DNA of 64,000 nucleotides from Paramacrobiotus metropolitanus (lineage: Eukaryota > Tardigrada > Eutardigrada > Parachela > Macrobiotidae), in contig NW_026570244.1 of the NCBI RefSeq assembly GCF_019649055.1, positions 620,001-684,000 on the forward strand, read 5' to 3'. The notes beneath the pieces are model-generated. The model made no database searches. It was not told the origin of the DNA and saw only the letters and a list, made by a program, of their open reading frames with translations. A program made the translations under genes and the position numbers. This document shows, one piece after another, positions 1 to 11,071 of the stretch (within the stretch, counting starts at the first letter, position 1; each line of letters begins with the position of its first letter).

Positions 1-57
1 TTTGTTTTTCAATTTTTCCGTGGTTTTTCTATATTTGTTTGGTTGCTGTGTGCATAG

Positions 58-300
58 AAGTCGCTGAATGTGAACGGCAAGAGACGGCCGGTGCCGGCAC
101 CAGAGAAGACGGCCATCAACGCCTTGTTCGACGCGCGGCGCAACCAGTCGTGGCTGTGCGTGGAACACGACCGCCAGCTGATCGGCCGGAGCGTAAACGT
201 GTACTGGAAGGACGGCGACAAGGAGCGCTGGTACACCGGTTGTTTAAAGGACTTCAACAACACGGACGGCACCGTCGTCGTCATGGACGACAAAAGACAG
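58..300 (+). CDS. Internal exon of an unrecognised gene, possible Tudor/SH3-like barrel
   Basis: An 81-codon open exon lies between an acceptor (TGCATAG, ending at 57) and a GT donor at 301. It is GC-rich against an AT-rich surround. The peptide has a basic start (KRRPVPAPEK) and then aromatic, short-strand spacing (RSVNVYWKDGD, RWYTGCLKDFN, GTVVVMDDK) resembling the beta-strands of a Tudor or other SH3-like barrel. That resemblance is an inference from pattern only; I do not recognise the gene. The window starts just upstream, so earlier exons would be off the left edge. The next coding-like block (722-919) does not join to this one in phase, so an exon is missing between them or one of the two is not real. 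Confidence 0.4.
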
Positions 301-721
301 GTCAACGCAGTTGGCTCGTTTTTTGCAGCTCAATTTGATAATAAGAAATGCAATGATATTAACGTGTACAGTTTTCTTTAGTGAATAACATTAGAGATTT
401 TTTATAAACAAATTAGTGGATAAAACTGAAGATTTTTACAAAGAGATTTTACCCCAGCAAAAGCTCAAATCATGTGCATAGATAAAGGGGCGACTATAAA
501 ACCCGAAAACATAAATGCTGTGATTTGTTACATTTTTTGGTATAATTTGTTTAGAAAACCAAACTGTTGCGGTGTTTTCAGCTTTTCTTGTTTCTTTGTA
601 TATTTGTCCTTGTAACAACTGTGGTTGGAAATATGTTGATAAGAGTGATGAAAGAATGGGGCATTTTAGGATCGGAAAGTGGATCCGCGTCTGCAGGAGA
701 TTTAGATCATCAAGGATCTAG

Positions 722-919
722 GGCGGGCCAGCACGAGCAGCATCTCGTTCTCCGCGACACCGGCGGCGGAAGCAGCGGGGCGTCACCCGAGTCCGCGCGC
801 CCCCAAGCCGGAGGCCAGTGCACGCAAGCATCCGCCGCTGCCGGCCAAACCGGCGCCCGCCGAATGCGGTCTGGAAGCGCCCATGGAGAGCGTGCTGGAG
901 AGCGAAGAGACGGATAAAT
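722..919 (+). CDS. Possible exon, proline/alanine-rich, gene unknown
   Basis: A GC-rich block between a TAG acceptor and a GTACGG donor at 920. The most protein-like frame is low-complexity (ending LESEETDKS) with a PPLPAKPAPA stretch that could be an SH3 ligand. Its start phase does not match the end of the exon at 58-300, and two other frames are also open, so coding status is uncertain. If it belongs to the same gene, no following exon of that gene is seen, because PLAA-derived exons begin at about 1,202. The gene may therefore be truncated too. Confidence 0.25.
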
Positions 920-2902
920 CAGGTACGGTCCGGCGCCGGGTTTTGCAGGACTGGCCGGTGTCAGTTAGCGCACTCATCCACGATTGCCGGCTAATTGTAT
1001 CGTGGATTTGCAACCTTCCGCGGTTAACCGTTAAGCTGTTTCTACGTTCACCGAGTGTTCGAAGAGTCTCGCATACGCGCATGAAGATGTTAGCACTGTC
1101 CTTGTATCAAAATGAATGATCTTTCGGTTTCCGCTGAAAGCGGATGGAAAGTATTTCTTGGTGTTTATTAGAACATTCTTGTTAGACCGCCGTTCCACCC
1201 AGATTGAATCCGGGCTTTAAGCTACGCGCCACGCTGCCTGTGCATGCTGGCGACGTGCTGGCTTTATGTACAGCCCTCCTCGGGCGTCCAGACGACACAG
1301 CGTTTGTGTCAAGCGGACCGGTCAATACTGCCTGCGAGTGTTCGGAAAACAGTGAATGCATTCCTTTCCCTTATCGCTACCTGCTTAAGCCTGACTGTTT
1401 TTTATCATGCAGGTTTGAATACACAATGTTTAATGTATTGGGTCCTGCGGAGGACGCGATATTGTGCATTTCGGGGCTTCCTCCGTCCCCCACGTACGTT
1501 CACGGGCGCCTCTTCGTAGGGACCCACGATATAAACGTGTACGTCTTCGATCTAGTGGACGACAATCCTATGCAGGCAAAATACGCGCTGAGGGGACATG
1601 CTAATGCAGGTAAGTGAGTACTAGCTTGAAAAAATATATATACCGAACGATTGGTCTTGGAATTGTTTATTTCTTGCCTCGAAATACTTTTTGATTTGTT
1701 TCGAAATATTCTTGAGTTGAATATGTAACTATTGAATATTTAATTTTAGAAGTATTCCTCGTTTTTTAAATTTCTAATTAAGAGTTTTTGTTTAATTTTG
1801 AAAATATTACCTTATTTTTTTTAATTTTGAAAAGGCGAAAAATTTTGTTAAAAGTTTTAAGTTAAAAAATTAGGTATTTTACTGTTGATTTTATCCTTTT
1901 AGTTGCTTCAGTAATGGTTTAATGGGTGAATTACGGAAATATTTCTATAATTGTAGAATAATTATTAATTAAGTTTGAAATTTTATTGATAGTTATTTGG
2001 GAAAAAATCTCCTGTTAAGGATTTTGTATTATGTAGTTTTGTAACTACTGTTAATTATTATTTTGTTATCATCACATATTAATCATTAAATATTTTCGCT
2101 TGGAAATTTGTTTGGTAAATTTTTGCAAATATCCTGTTTAAGTTCGTACATAATGATAGTTTGACGTGGACAGCCTTAAGTGTATTCTATGTATTATTTG
2201 CACTATTGATCGGAAAATATTCTTCAATTATAGTTTTCTAAAACTTGCCTGGAAGCGTTTTTTCATTAATTTGCAGAATATTTCGTCACAGTTGGCGAGG
2301 ACGTGTCGCTGCGGGTGTGGCATACGGAGGACCCGGAGGCGCTGCAAACCATCCCTCTTCCGGCTGCCTCTAAATGGGCGGTGACGATTCTCACCAACGG
2401 CAATATCGTTGACGGTGGATAGTAATGATCACAATAAATGCTAGAAATAAATTTAAAATGAATTTAAAATTATACCATAAAAATTATCATAAATAGATAA
2501 CGAAATATAACTAAATAGATCTGAATGTAAACATGTACATTTGATACAGTAATAAATAACAAATAATTAGTGATTACAGTGTTATAGTAAATTTAACATG
2601 GCAGCAGACTATAAGCTAACAGAACGGCGAAGATTCGCTCTGAAACAAAACATAGTATCTCCCCCATGTATTCGTGCGAAGTACAATAAATTTTAAAACA
2701 TATACATATTTTATTTTTTTATTTAGTTTTTACATGAATTTTGTACATCTTTCAATTTTGCAGGCGGGGATTTGTTCACATTTTTACCCAGAACTCCAAC
2801 CGTTACGCCAACGCCGACCTGGTAGCAGCGTACGGGGGCGACCTCGCGGAAGCTGCCTTGGCCTTCGATGACAAGCCGCGGTACGGCTGTTACGGTAGAA
2901 CA

Positions 2903-2983
2903 GGCGCTACCGGAAAATCCGGCAGAACAGGCACTGCTGAATTTTCCGGCAAAACAGGCACTGCTGGCGCCTGGCGACAACCA
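2903..2983 (+). repeat. 27-bp tandem repeat, three copies, inside the PLAA pseudogene
   Basis: Three imperfect copies of a 27-bp unit encode EQALPENPA, EQALLNFPA and KQALLAPGD in the frame that continues into the PFU domain. The frame break of the pseudogene lies just before this repeat, so slippage there may have caused it. Confidence 0.7.
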
Positions 2984-3500
2984 CGAAGAAAGCAAAATAA
3001 TCCGTCGCGGCGCGGCTTTAGAAGTCCATGTATGGAACGCCATTCAGCAGCAGTGGCAGAAAGTCGGGGATGTCACCGAAACAGCCGGAGAAAAGGTCAA
3101 CAAGCCAAGAAAGACCATTAATAAAGGCCGTGTACGTTGATGCTGGTGGTGTTGTACGCTCGACGAGACGCCTATCAGTAAAAATAGAAAAAATAAATAA
3201 CTAAATCAGACTAAAAACTGACTGAAAATCAAAATAGTTAGAATCAATAAAAGAATCACACAGGGAAAAATACTCTGTAATTAATAAATAATAAAAAAAT
3301 TTATAAAATAAATTTAAAGAATTTGTTGAATAATTGGACTGATTAACTAATCTTTAACCCATCAAAGTCGGCTACCAGAAGGAGTGCGAATATCAACTTG
3401 AAAACTGGCACTTCTGAACCAAATAATTCAATCAAGAAAAACTGATTTTTTTAGAATTTTCGTGACCATAGGTCAAGCAGGGCGATAGCCTGACCAACTG

Positions 3501-4853
3501 ACAGGGATGGGCATCCTGCCATTTGGCAGGATACACGCCGAAATTTATAAATAATTATGGGAGGGTCGCACTGGCGCAGGCAGACACCTCAACGAAAGGC
3601 CTCGAAAAACTCTTCAATTCGCAAACAGTGTTGGGGTCATCGAGTTGACCAGTGGTCATTAGTAATAAAAATTGTTAAAAACTGCATTTTTGGGCCTCCA
3701 CACGTTAAAACATATTCAGTGTCCACGCTCTTCCATAAAAAAAAACGATATAAAACGATCCTCAGTTAGATAAAATTTAGAGCCCCCAAACAGTATACTG
3801 TACTGCCGTATACGGCATACTGTACGGCACAACAGTACGTAACCGTAGTGAAAATTGGTACTGTAACGAAAGTGCCGTACGTAACCGTAAGCCAAAACAC
3901 GGTTTTACAATGGGCTTGCCGTATACGGTACTGCCGTATACGGTATACCGTACGGTCAATCCAGTTATTTCTGCCGTAACCGTACCGTAGCCGCAGGAGC
4001 CGTAAGCGGAAACCCTACGTAGCCGTACAAAAATTTGCTGCTGTTTGGGGGCTCTAAGATAAATACAACAAATGCATCCTTACAAGCGCATATGCGGTGT
4101 TTGTCGCTTATGTCCGCGTTATACTGCATGTAGACCAAGCTTCGCTGTTGCCGCTGACTGTTTTTAGCCGATTGTTGGTAAATTTTTAGTGAATAGAGGT
4201 TACAGAGGGTACTCTACAAACTGTCTCAACCATCACTAGGCAGTTCATAAGCCGGTAGCCACAGCGACAACTACCCGCACCGCATCACCTACGTCCTATA
4301 GTATACGGTGTATGCCGCACCGGCACTGAAAATCTATACCCGCATGGTCATTTCCGCAGTTATCCGTTATAGCTCGGTAACTCAATGAAGCCTATTCGTG
4401 ACGGAATGCAGAAATGCTGTACAGTTTCAAAACTGGCTAGGTATCTGAATAATATCCATGAAATACGTTATACATCTGTTCAAATCTTATCATTTCCTCT
4501 AACCCTGGACTACGCATTCGTTTCTCGAATCTAAATCTAAATTTTAACATTGCACTCTGAAAAAGCTTTGGTGCCGACAAACGGAAACACTTTTTGGTCC
4601 ATAATTCGCGTTAGTTCTTGTTTTTTGCACTTTATTCGTAAATAATCTTTCAAATTTTCCCACCAAAAAGCGGTTTTTGAAAATTTTCGTGCTTACTGAC
4701 CACTGGTCATTTCTATGACCATCGAAATAACAGCATTTATAGCACTAGTTTTGCTCGATTTTCTGGTTCCATGTGTGGCTTTCCACTAAACTTTTGAAAT
4801 TTTATATCGAATTTATAATTTTATTGTTAAAGTAGCACCATGCCCATCCCTGT
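3501..4853. mobile_element. hAT-like non-autonomous DNA element in a PLAA intron
   Basis: The ends are ACAGGGATGGGCAT at 3,501-3,514 and its exact reverse complement at 4,840-4,853. A CAGGGATGGGCA-type terminus is typical of hAT elements. Flanking bases (CCAACT and CAAACT) resemble each other only loosely, so a target duplication is not proven. No transposase frame is seen in the 1.35 kb. A smaller element (3,777-4,057) is inserted inside. A related motif, TGACAGGGATGG, recurs at about 5,192-5,203, so another relic may lie just downstream. Confidence 0.6.
3777..4057. mobile_element. MITE filled with CCGTATACGG-type motifs, nested in the element above
   Basis: Ends are TTAGAGCCCCCAAACAG (3,777-3,793) and the inverse copy ending at 4,057. 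Flanks GATAAA/GATAAA look like the core of a target duplication. The roughly 280-bp body is dominated by variants of GCCGTA and its inverse, many forming CCGTATACGG palindromes, so the whole unit should fold strongly. The TAGAGCCC start is shared with the 780-bp element at 7,074-7,853. Confidence 0.7.
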
Positions 4854-7073
4854 CAAACTTGGCAGGTAATTTTAGAATCACTGTGGTTGTCCGCTGTCCA
4901 GTTATTTTTCGTGTCATTTGATGATTTCGCAATAAGGGCCGCTAGGTTGGCCCGAATAATTTATCTTGGAATTATCTAATGCTGGAAGGCTCCAGGGGCA
5001 ACCAAGACCTTCGCGAACCAAAAATTCCGGATTTTGGGCACCTTTGGTCACTTGGTGCATGTCCAGGCCACATTGTATTTGACAGTCCGATTTTTTAAAA
5101 TGACGCTCAACATCTCTACTGTGAAATAATACTAAAGAATATGAGCTATCTGGGTTACGGGCTCTTGAAGAAAAAGAGTTCCCCACCCTGCCATTTGACA
5201 GGGATGGACGGGAACGGGTTAAATGAATTAAAATTAATTTGCCGGTACTGTTGCAGGAGTTTGATTTTGTCTTTTCCCTAAAGTCGGGTAACGATAAGAG
5301 ACAGTTGAAACTACCGTGCAACGTAACGGATGATCCTGTGACGGTTAGCGCAGAAATTGCTGGATGATATCGAACTGCCAGCCACCGGCCTAGGCAAAAT
5401 GGTTTCCTGCATCCGGAAACACCCTCGACGAGCAGAGGCCGCTGCGAGCACTCCCGGCAAGCGAGATCTGGATGGCCTTGGATTCTTCCTGGACACCGAT
5501 GAGCGGAACTATAGTTTTGCCAGTTTTAACGATGGCGACGTGGACGAACTGTTGGGTAATTGCCAATATTTGTGCCATTTGATCGGTTAATAAAGTAGTT
5601 GATTCAATGAACAAAAAAAAAGAAGAAATTGTGAAGAAATTTCATATTATTTTCGAAAGAAAAAACCAGTGCTTAATTGAATAATTTACATTCAATCAGT
5701 ACGTTTACCAAAAGGTTACGGCGAACGCCCTGCGTTCACATCATCTAAATAAAAACTTCGTTTTAATTTCTTTATTGAATAATAAATCAAATTTTATTTT
5801 TTTTGTGTTTCTCTAGGGAGCTAAAGAAGGCCTGCCAGACACTGGGCATTCTGTGGGAAGAAGACTCTGTCGCCTTTTTAGCTCCGTACCTGGATACAGC
5901 GGTGTCCCCCGATCCGTTTTCCGACAAGTTGGTGGTCTTGCTCTACACAGTCTTGGCGGAGTTTCCTCAAGGTATCAACCTGCTGCTAGCAGCTCTCTTG
6001 GGAGAGACCTTGGATTAGCAAATCCATAAAAAGCTCAGTGACATAGAAGCAACTGCGAATGAAAAAGTACATAAATTAATATTAAACAGAGCAACGACAA
6101 TAAAAGAAACTAGAGTAATACGATAAGAACATTTAGCAAAAATGCCGGGTTGCTCAGCAAAGTGTCAGTCTTTTATTTAGACGTACTGGTTCCAACTGCT
6201 TAGCTGACATCACATCAGTTTCATTCGAAAGAACTATGTTTACAGGATGCGAAAAATAAAGTAAATTGACACTGTACAAAATCTGGCTTTTCTCTGAATT
6301 TTTTTAAAATGGATGGAGACTGTACTGGAAAACAAATTGGATATCCCATTTTTGAATTGAAAAAAGAACTTTTCTAAAAACATCTATTATTATGTACGCT
6401 ACACTATAATTTTACGTGGGAGGGTGTTTCTTGTTATTCTTCAGAAAGGAGCTGTGACATACTTTTGGAAAAGGGACGGTAAAACTCCACTTTCCCTGGA
6501 GAACGTTTCTTGTGCCCGGCGCATTTAATTCCCGTGAAGTCGTTAGCAGGTTTTTTGAAAATAATTTTTGTAATGGTGCTGCAAAATCAGGTACGTATTA
6601 TTCATGTTATTCATGGAAGGGCAATCTTTCGCTACATTTACTAATTTTGTTATATTTTAACTTATTTTACTTTAATTTAACTTGCGTTTTTGAAAAACAG
6701 TGATTTTAATTATTTCAAAAGATCAGATAAAAACAAGCATTTTTTATAAGTCACAAAGTGCGTCGAATGTATAGTGATCTAGCTCATGCACAAGGCCAAT
6801 CCCTGACTTTTCTACTAAAGATAGTGTTCCTTTTCTACATGAAACTGTAAAAAAATTGAAATATTTTGCACGAAAAAAAGTGACATGAGATTTTTCTCTT
6901 GGAAGCTGGGATAGAATGCAGTAATTTTACCATGAATCAAGTGATGGCATTACTAACAAATTAGCGATTACGGCTTATTTTTTCAGGATACGTTTTATTA
7001 TTTTTTGTAGATAATAAAGTTATTTGTTGAACGAGTCAATTATGAAATTATTATTGAAGAAATCTGTTCACGG

Positions 7074-7853
7074 TAGAGCCCTGCACGAGCAGCAAAAGTG
7101 CTGCTCGACTCGCTCGTTTGAGCTTTTCAAAATTTCCTGCTCGCTCAGCTCGGTCGCGCTCCTACCTCTGCTCGCTCGGCTCGCTCATTTTTCAGCTTTT
7201 CTTTTTTCCTGCTCGCTCAACTCGCTCGTGCTTATTATGGTCCCAGATCGGCTCGCTCGCAAGATCGGCAATGAAAAATTAATTATACACGGAAAATAAA
7301 ATTTTTTGTGCGCGACTAGCATTTCACAAAATTTATTTTGCCGCTAAGAGCACTTTTGTGGACGATCTGCGCTTTTTCTGTTTCACCTCCACACTGTTCC
7401 GCTATTTTATGGCAGTTTCGTGTTTTCCTAAATTTGAAATCAGATTCCATATTTTTACTTTTTACTTGCTGCACTTTCGAAAACTCAGCATCTCCAACCC
7501 TTGTTTAGGAAGCATTAGGGCGAAGTTATGTTTCTGTGTTAGCTACAAGGCTGCTGCTAGCCTGAAAACACAATGAAAACTTTGTCGCGCGAAGCGCGAC
7601 GCTGACGATGGATAAAGGGCCTTAACAGCTTTTTTTATGCAGTTTCTCATAACAGTTTTTCAATTCGCACAGCAGAAGGCGGGCTCGGGATCGCTCGCAT
7701 CCGGCTATCCCGCTCGCTCGGCTCGCTCGTTATTTTTTTCCTGATCCTCAGCTCGTTCGCAAAAACGCAAAACGGCGCGTGCTCGCTCGAAGCGCTCGCG
7801 AGCAGCGAGCGCTCGTGAGCCGAGCCGAGCTGCTCGGCTCGTGCAGGGCTCTA
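7074..7853. mobile_element. hAT-type MITE (780 bp) with GCTCG-repeat ends
   Basis: A perfect 17-bp terminal inverted repeat, TAGAGCCCTGCACGAGC, sits at 7,074-7,090 and in reverse at 7,837-7,853. It is flanked by a perfect 8-bp direct repeat, GTTCACGG, at 7,066-7,073 and 7,854-7,861, which is the hAT-superfamily target-duplication length. Subterminal 150-200 bp on both sides are packed with GCTCG/CGAGC motifs facing inward. No transposase frame is present. It lies in an intron of the PLAA pseudogene. Confidence 0.88.
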
Positions 7854-8786
7854 GTTCACGGTTGAAAAAATGGTTCGTAAATAACAAGTGAAAGAGGAGA
7901 CCGACATTTTGTTCAGCCCCGGTAAATGTGGTGTTAAAAATTGCTTGTCTTAATATTATTAATAGACACACTGTCATGCCTATATTATTGTTATTATTAG
8001 TAGAAGACACTGTTTAACAAAAACACACTCACTTGTTAATTTTTGTACTGGTTAGATGAACTCAACCACTCACTCGACGCGGTGCGTCTCGCAGTCCGCC
8101 AGCCGGCTTTTTGTGAATATTTAACCGCTGGGAAGGGCGGCGAAGTATTCCTGGAGCAGCTGGTGTAAGCCATCCAGCCAGTGAACCCGCGGCTAGTGGA
8201 GCTGTCGCTCAAGGTCATCGGCAATGTTTTCGTGGGTGGCGAATCCGGCATAGCGTTTGCTCTCAAGAACCGGGTGGCTTTGCTGCAATCCATGTCCGGG
8301 GCGATGGCAAGCGAACACCCGTGGGACCATGGAACACGGCTGGATGTTTTGCAGAACTCCGCCATTCTCTTCTTTGAGCAGCAGTGGGCGGTGCAGCTGA
8401 TGCCCCTGCTGAATGACCTGTTGCTTGGAAAAAAGGTAAATGGCGCGGCAAAACTGCATAAACTGACGTTAATCAGTTTTTTACCGGGTAGTACGTCTGT
8501 TATGTCTGTAAATTGACAATTATGTATTGATCAAAACCGGTAAAATGTGCATAAAATTCAGTAAATCGCATATAACTGTAACAAAAATATTTCTTCTTAT
8601 GGCACGAAACATGGTTAACTGCAAGGTCGGCGAGCTCGAACTCGGGACTTCGGTATTCGCACCAGAAAGGAGCGCGCGTCGACTACGGCTGCTGTCGTGT
8701 CCGAGGAGAGGCTGCAGGTGCTCACGTCTCCGAGCAACAACGACGCGGTTATCTCTCTGCAAGGTTCGCTTCCGAGTGAGGTGTAG

Positions 8787-8828
8787 GGTGTGTCGGCTTC
8801 TTGACAAGGGTGTGTCGGCTTCTTGACA
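8787..8828. repeat. 21-bp perfect tandem duplication
   Basis: GGGTGTGTCGGCTTCTTGACA occurs twice head to tail (8,787-8,807 and 8,808-8,828) at the very end of the PLAA-derived sequence. Confidence 0.85.
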
Positions 8829-9420
8829 TTTATATTGATAGAATATTTCAGTAATGTTATTATACGTATTAAAATATATACCTCTTTATTTTTACATTAT
8901 TTTTACTTGTATGTGGTATACTTGTTTATCGTGCAGTAATTTTATGGTTGTTTATATTTATTTAATATATTGTCACAGAGGCAAATGATAAAACGGAAAC
9001 TGACGGCAAATCTGACTGCCAAATCGTAATCATTAACAAATACCATCCTAATCTAAATGAATCGACACGGAAATCACTGAAAAACACTCGAAAAGTTCCA
9101 GGTCCCGACTTTCTAAATAAAGCAGTCCTTTAAAAAAGCGACAAAACAAGACTGAGAAATGTCTCCGTTTCGGCGAAGCCGCATAACCCGCAAATACAGC
9201 GCTAACGAACAGGAATGCACTACCGCTTCAAAGAACCAATCATCGCTAAACAACGCTAAAGGCGCGTCCCATGTTACACGTCCGCCCGGACCCCAGCCGC
9301 ACAAAGAAAAGTAATAGAATAACAAGACTATAATGATACGAACATAATGGCATTCATGTTGCGAAAATTTCGAAAAAAATAACTAAGCATCGCGTACTTA
9401 AAAATAAAGTCTTCAGTGAG
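8829..9420. other. AT-rich spacer, no gene seen
   Basis: No convincing exon. It includes one copy of the 43-bp repeat described separately (9,203-9,245), which on the minus strand could encode DDWFFEAVVHSC, so the rightmost part may be a fragment of the gag-like element. Confidence 0.5.
9203..9245. repeat. 43-bp direct repeat, left copy
   Basis: About 40 of 43 bases match 10,955-10,997. On the minus strand both copies can be read as DDWFF(E)AVVHSC, so this looks like a repeated coding segment, not a terminal repeat. Homology stops abruptly on both sides. Confidence 0.7.
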
Positions 9421-9601
9421 ACACAATGACACCTATTTCGGATCCTCCGCGCCAAGGTTCTCTTTATCTGCCGCTTCCGGTGTTCCCGACATCTCCCCGT
9501 CGCCACTGTTTTCGGGCTTCTTCACCCTGCGCGTCGACCGACATTTCTTCTGACACAGACTCGCCTGGCTGCTCTTCGGCCTTTCGCCGGTGCTCTGCGG
9601 C

Positions 9602-10259
9602 TTAAAGCCGGATGTCCCGCAGCGGAAGGTTACGCACGATTAGCGGAATGCAATTCTCGTAGTCAACATTGACATACACGGGGCCACCTTCTTCCGGCGT
9701 AGTCGGATTGGGAACAGCGTAGAAAAATCCAAATCCGTCCCAGGGCTGGTAATATACAGGAGCCGGCTGCCCCTTGATGTTACTCGGCATGGGGAAGTGT
9801 TGCTCTGCGGCTATCTCCACTGCGGTATGGCTGTCGGCAGGCACAGGCGGTTGAAAGATCATGCGTGCCAACAACGGTGCAAATCGCGCGTCCATCTTGA
9901 TACGGCGAGCCTGGGCTAGGTACTTATCGGCATTGCCGGTGATAAGCGCATGATGAATGCGAACCCACTCGCGGAGGGTGGAGTCGGCCGGAAACAAGCG
10001 GCTGTCGCTGTAGTGGAACGGATAGCCGTTATACTGATGTTCCAACAGAGTGGGCGGGCCGATATACCACCGCACAACGCGGTAATCTCCGAAATCGATA
10101 AATGTCCTCCTCAACCGCACTCACTGTCGCCGAAAGTTCCGTGCTAGCAGTAGCAGCATTAGCTGAATCATTGAAGTCCTGAAGGTCCGTGTAACCTGTA
10201 CCTCCCGGCACTACATTATAGCTAGCGTCCTTTTCACGAAGAGGTAAGCGCACCGACAA
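9602..10259 (-). pseudogene. Unrecognised ORF pair following gag region A
   Basis: Two overlapping minus-strand frames, 10,259-10,029 and 10,120-9,602 (172 codons), appear to be one gene interrupted by a frameshift near 10,090-10,110, because related residues (RFRR and TFIDFGD) are divided between the frames. The downstream part is rich in proline and aromatic residues (YQPWDGFGFFYAVP). I recognise no protease, reverse transcriptase or integrase motif. Position directly after a gag-like region and on the same strand suggests a retroelement or related mobile element product; that is an inference. Confidence 0.35.
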
Positions 10260-10271
10260 CTACACCTCCCA

Positions 10272-10961
10272 CTACTGTCGGCTCCCGTTTTTCGGCGACC
10301 CCGCGCTTGGTGGGCGGCTGCCCGCGTTATCTGCGTTATCGCGCAGAGACTCGCGGCGCTGCCGACGCTGCACCTGGTACTCTCGCACAGCCGGCGGAAG
10401 TTTGGCCGGATCGACGTGGTACCACTTGCAGTTGGGGCTTACATGGCCTTTCTCTCCACATGTCCAGCAAATTATGTTGCTGGGGGTGGACGGTCGATTT
10501 GTCATTTGACTAGCGCTAGATTCAGTTGGCCTACTAGTTTGCTGCTCGGTCTCGGAAAACGAGATCAGGTCACCTATCGCCCGTTCTGAAAACGAACTAC
10601 GATTATGACGATTCCTATTGAAATGATCACTAGCATGCAGCTGTGACTGAATTCCCACTGCAGCATCGCTGGTTTTCTGCACAAGAATGCAGTTATAGTT
10701 ACGTGCTTGCAGGAGGAAGTTCGCCGGTGTTAATGGCTTGTTTAGTTGCCACTAACGTGTACAATTCGGGAAGCGTACGCAAACCATTAACCAGATAATT
10801 AACTTGTATTACCGGTGTAAACACACACCCGCAATATGCGATCAGGTCCATTACTGCCTGATAATAATCATCGAAGCTCTCTTTTTGCAGTTTATAATAC
10901 CGAGAAGCCAGATCCTGAGAAACAACTAACTCACGATCGTGCTCATAAAACTTCTAACGAA
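10272..10961 (-). pseudogene. gag-like region A with CCHC zinc knuckle, frameshifted
   Basis: From 10,961 to about 10,690 the minus strand encodes a capsid-like segment (LASRYYKLQKESFDDYYQ, then NGLRTLPELY) that ends in a stop. A second frame, 10,682-10,272, carries CWTCGEKGHVSPNC, a CX2CX4HX4C zinc knuckle, with a basic tail (QVQRRQRRES). The order capsid-like then knuckle is that of retrotransposon Gag. The stop and frame change between the parts mean it is decayed, unless a frameshift is used. No LTR was recognised. Confidence 0.6.
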
Positions 10962-10997
10962 CAGGAATGAACTACCGCTTCAAAAAACCAATCATCG
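10955..10997. repeat. 43-bp direct repeat, right copy
   Basis: Partner of 9,203-9,245, offset 1,752 bp, located immediately upstream of gag region A on the minus strand. Confidence 0.7.
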
Positions 10998-11071
10998 GTA
11001 GGGTAATTATTACTAGGAGGTGGCGGTCCGTAGGTATCGCGAGCTAATGCGTTAGCGTAAGTGCCTCGACC

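Larger units (their letters stand above)
1202..8790 (+). pseudogene. PLAA: PLAA (Ufd3/Doa1) pseudogene, exons and introns retained
   Basis: Blocks in the right order match phospholipase A2-activating protein, the Cdc48/p97 cofactor with WD40, PFU and PUL domains. WD40: 1,202-1,318 (LPVHAGDV), 1,413-1,609 (VYVFDLVDD), 2,278-2,421 (FVTVGEDVSLRVW). PFU: 2,764-3,130 (VEVHVWN-like, KVGDVTETAG) and 5,258-5,555 (EFDFVFSL). PUL: 5,817-6,018, 8,045-8,437 (VIGNVFVGGESG) and about 8,640-8,790. It is broken: repeats 3 to 5 of the propeller are missing between 1,609 and 2,278; the phase-consistent join 2,421/2,764 makes an in-frame TAG; the frame changes near 2,900, again near 5,337, and the phase fails at 5,555/5,817; TAA interrupts the PUL block at about 8,166; the last block is frameshifted. 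Introns are present, so this is not a processed copy. The intact genes to the right argue against poor sequence. An intact PLAA would be expected elsewhere because the gene is usually single copy and important. Confidence 0.8.

Noticed and set aside
2410-2424. TAG in PLAA read as sense (altered code or read-through)
   Set aside because: TAG ends the intact Roquin gene in this window, and PLAA has several other lesions.
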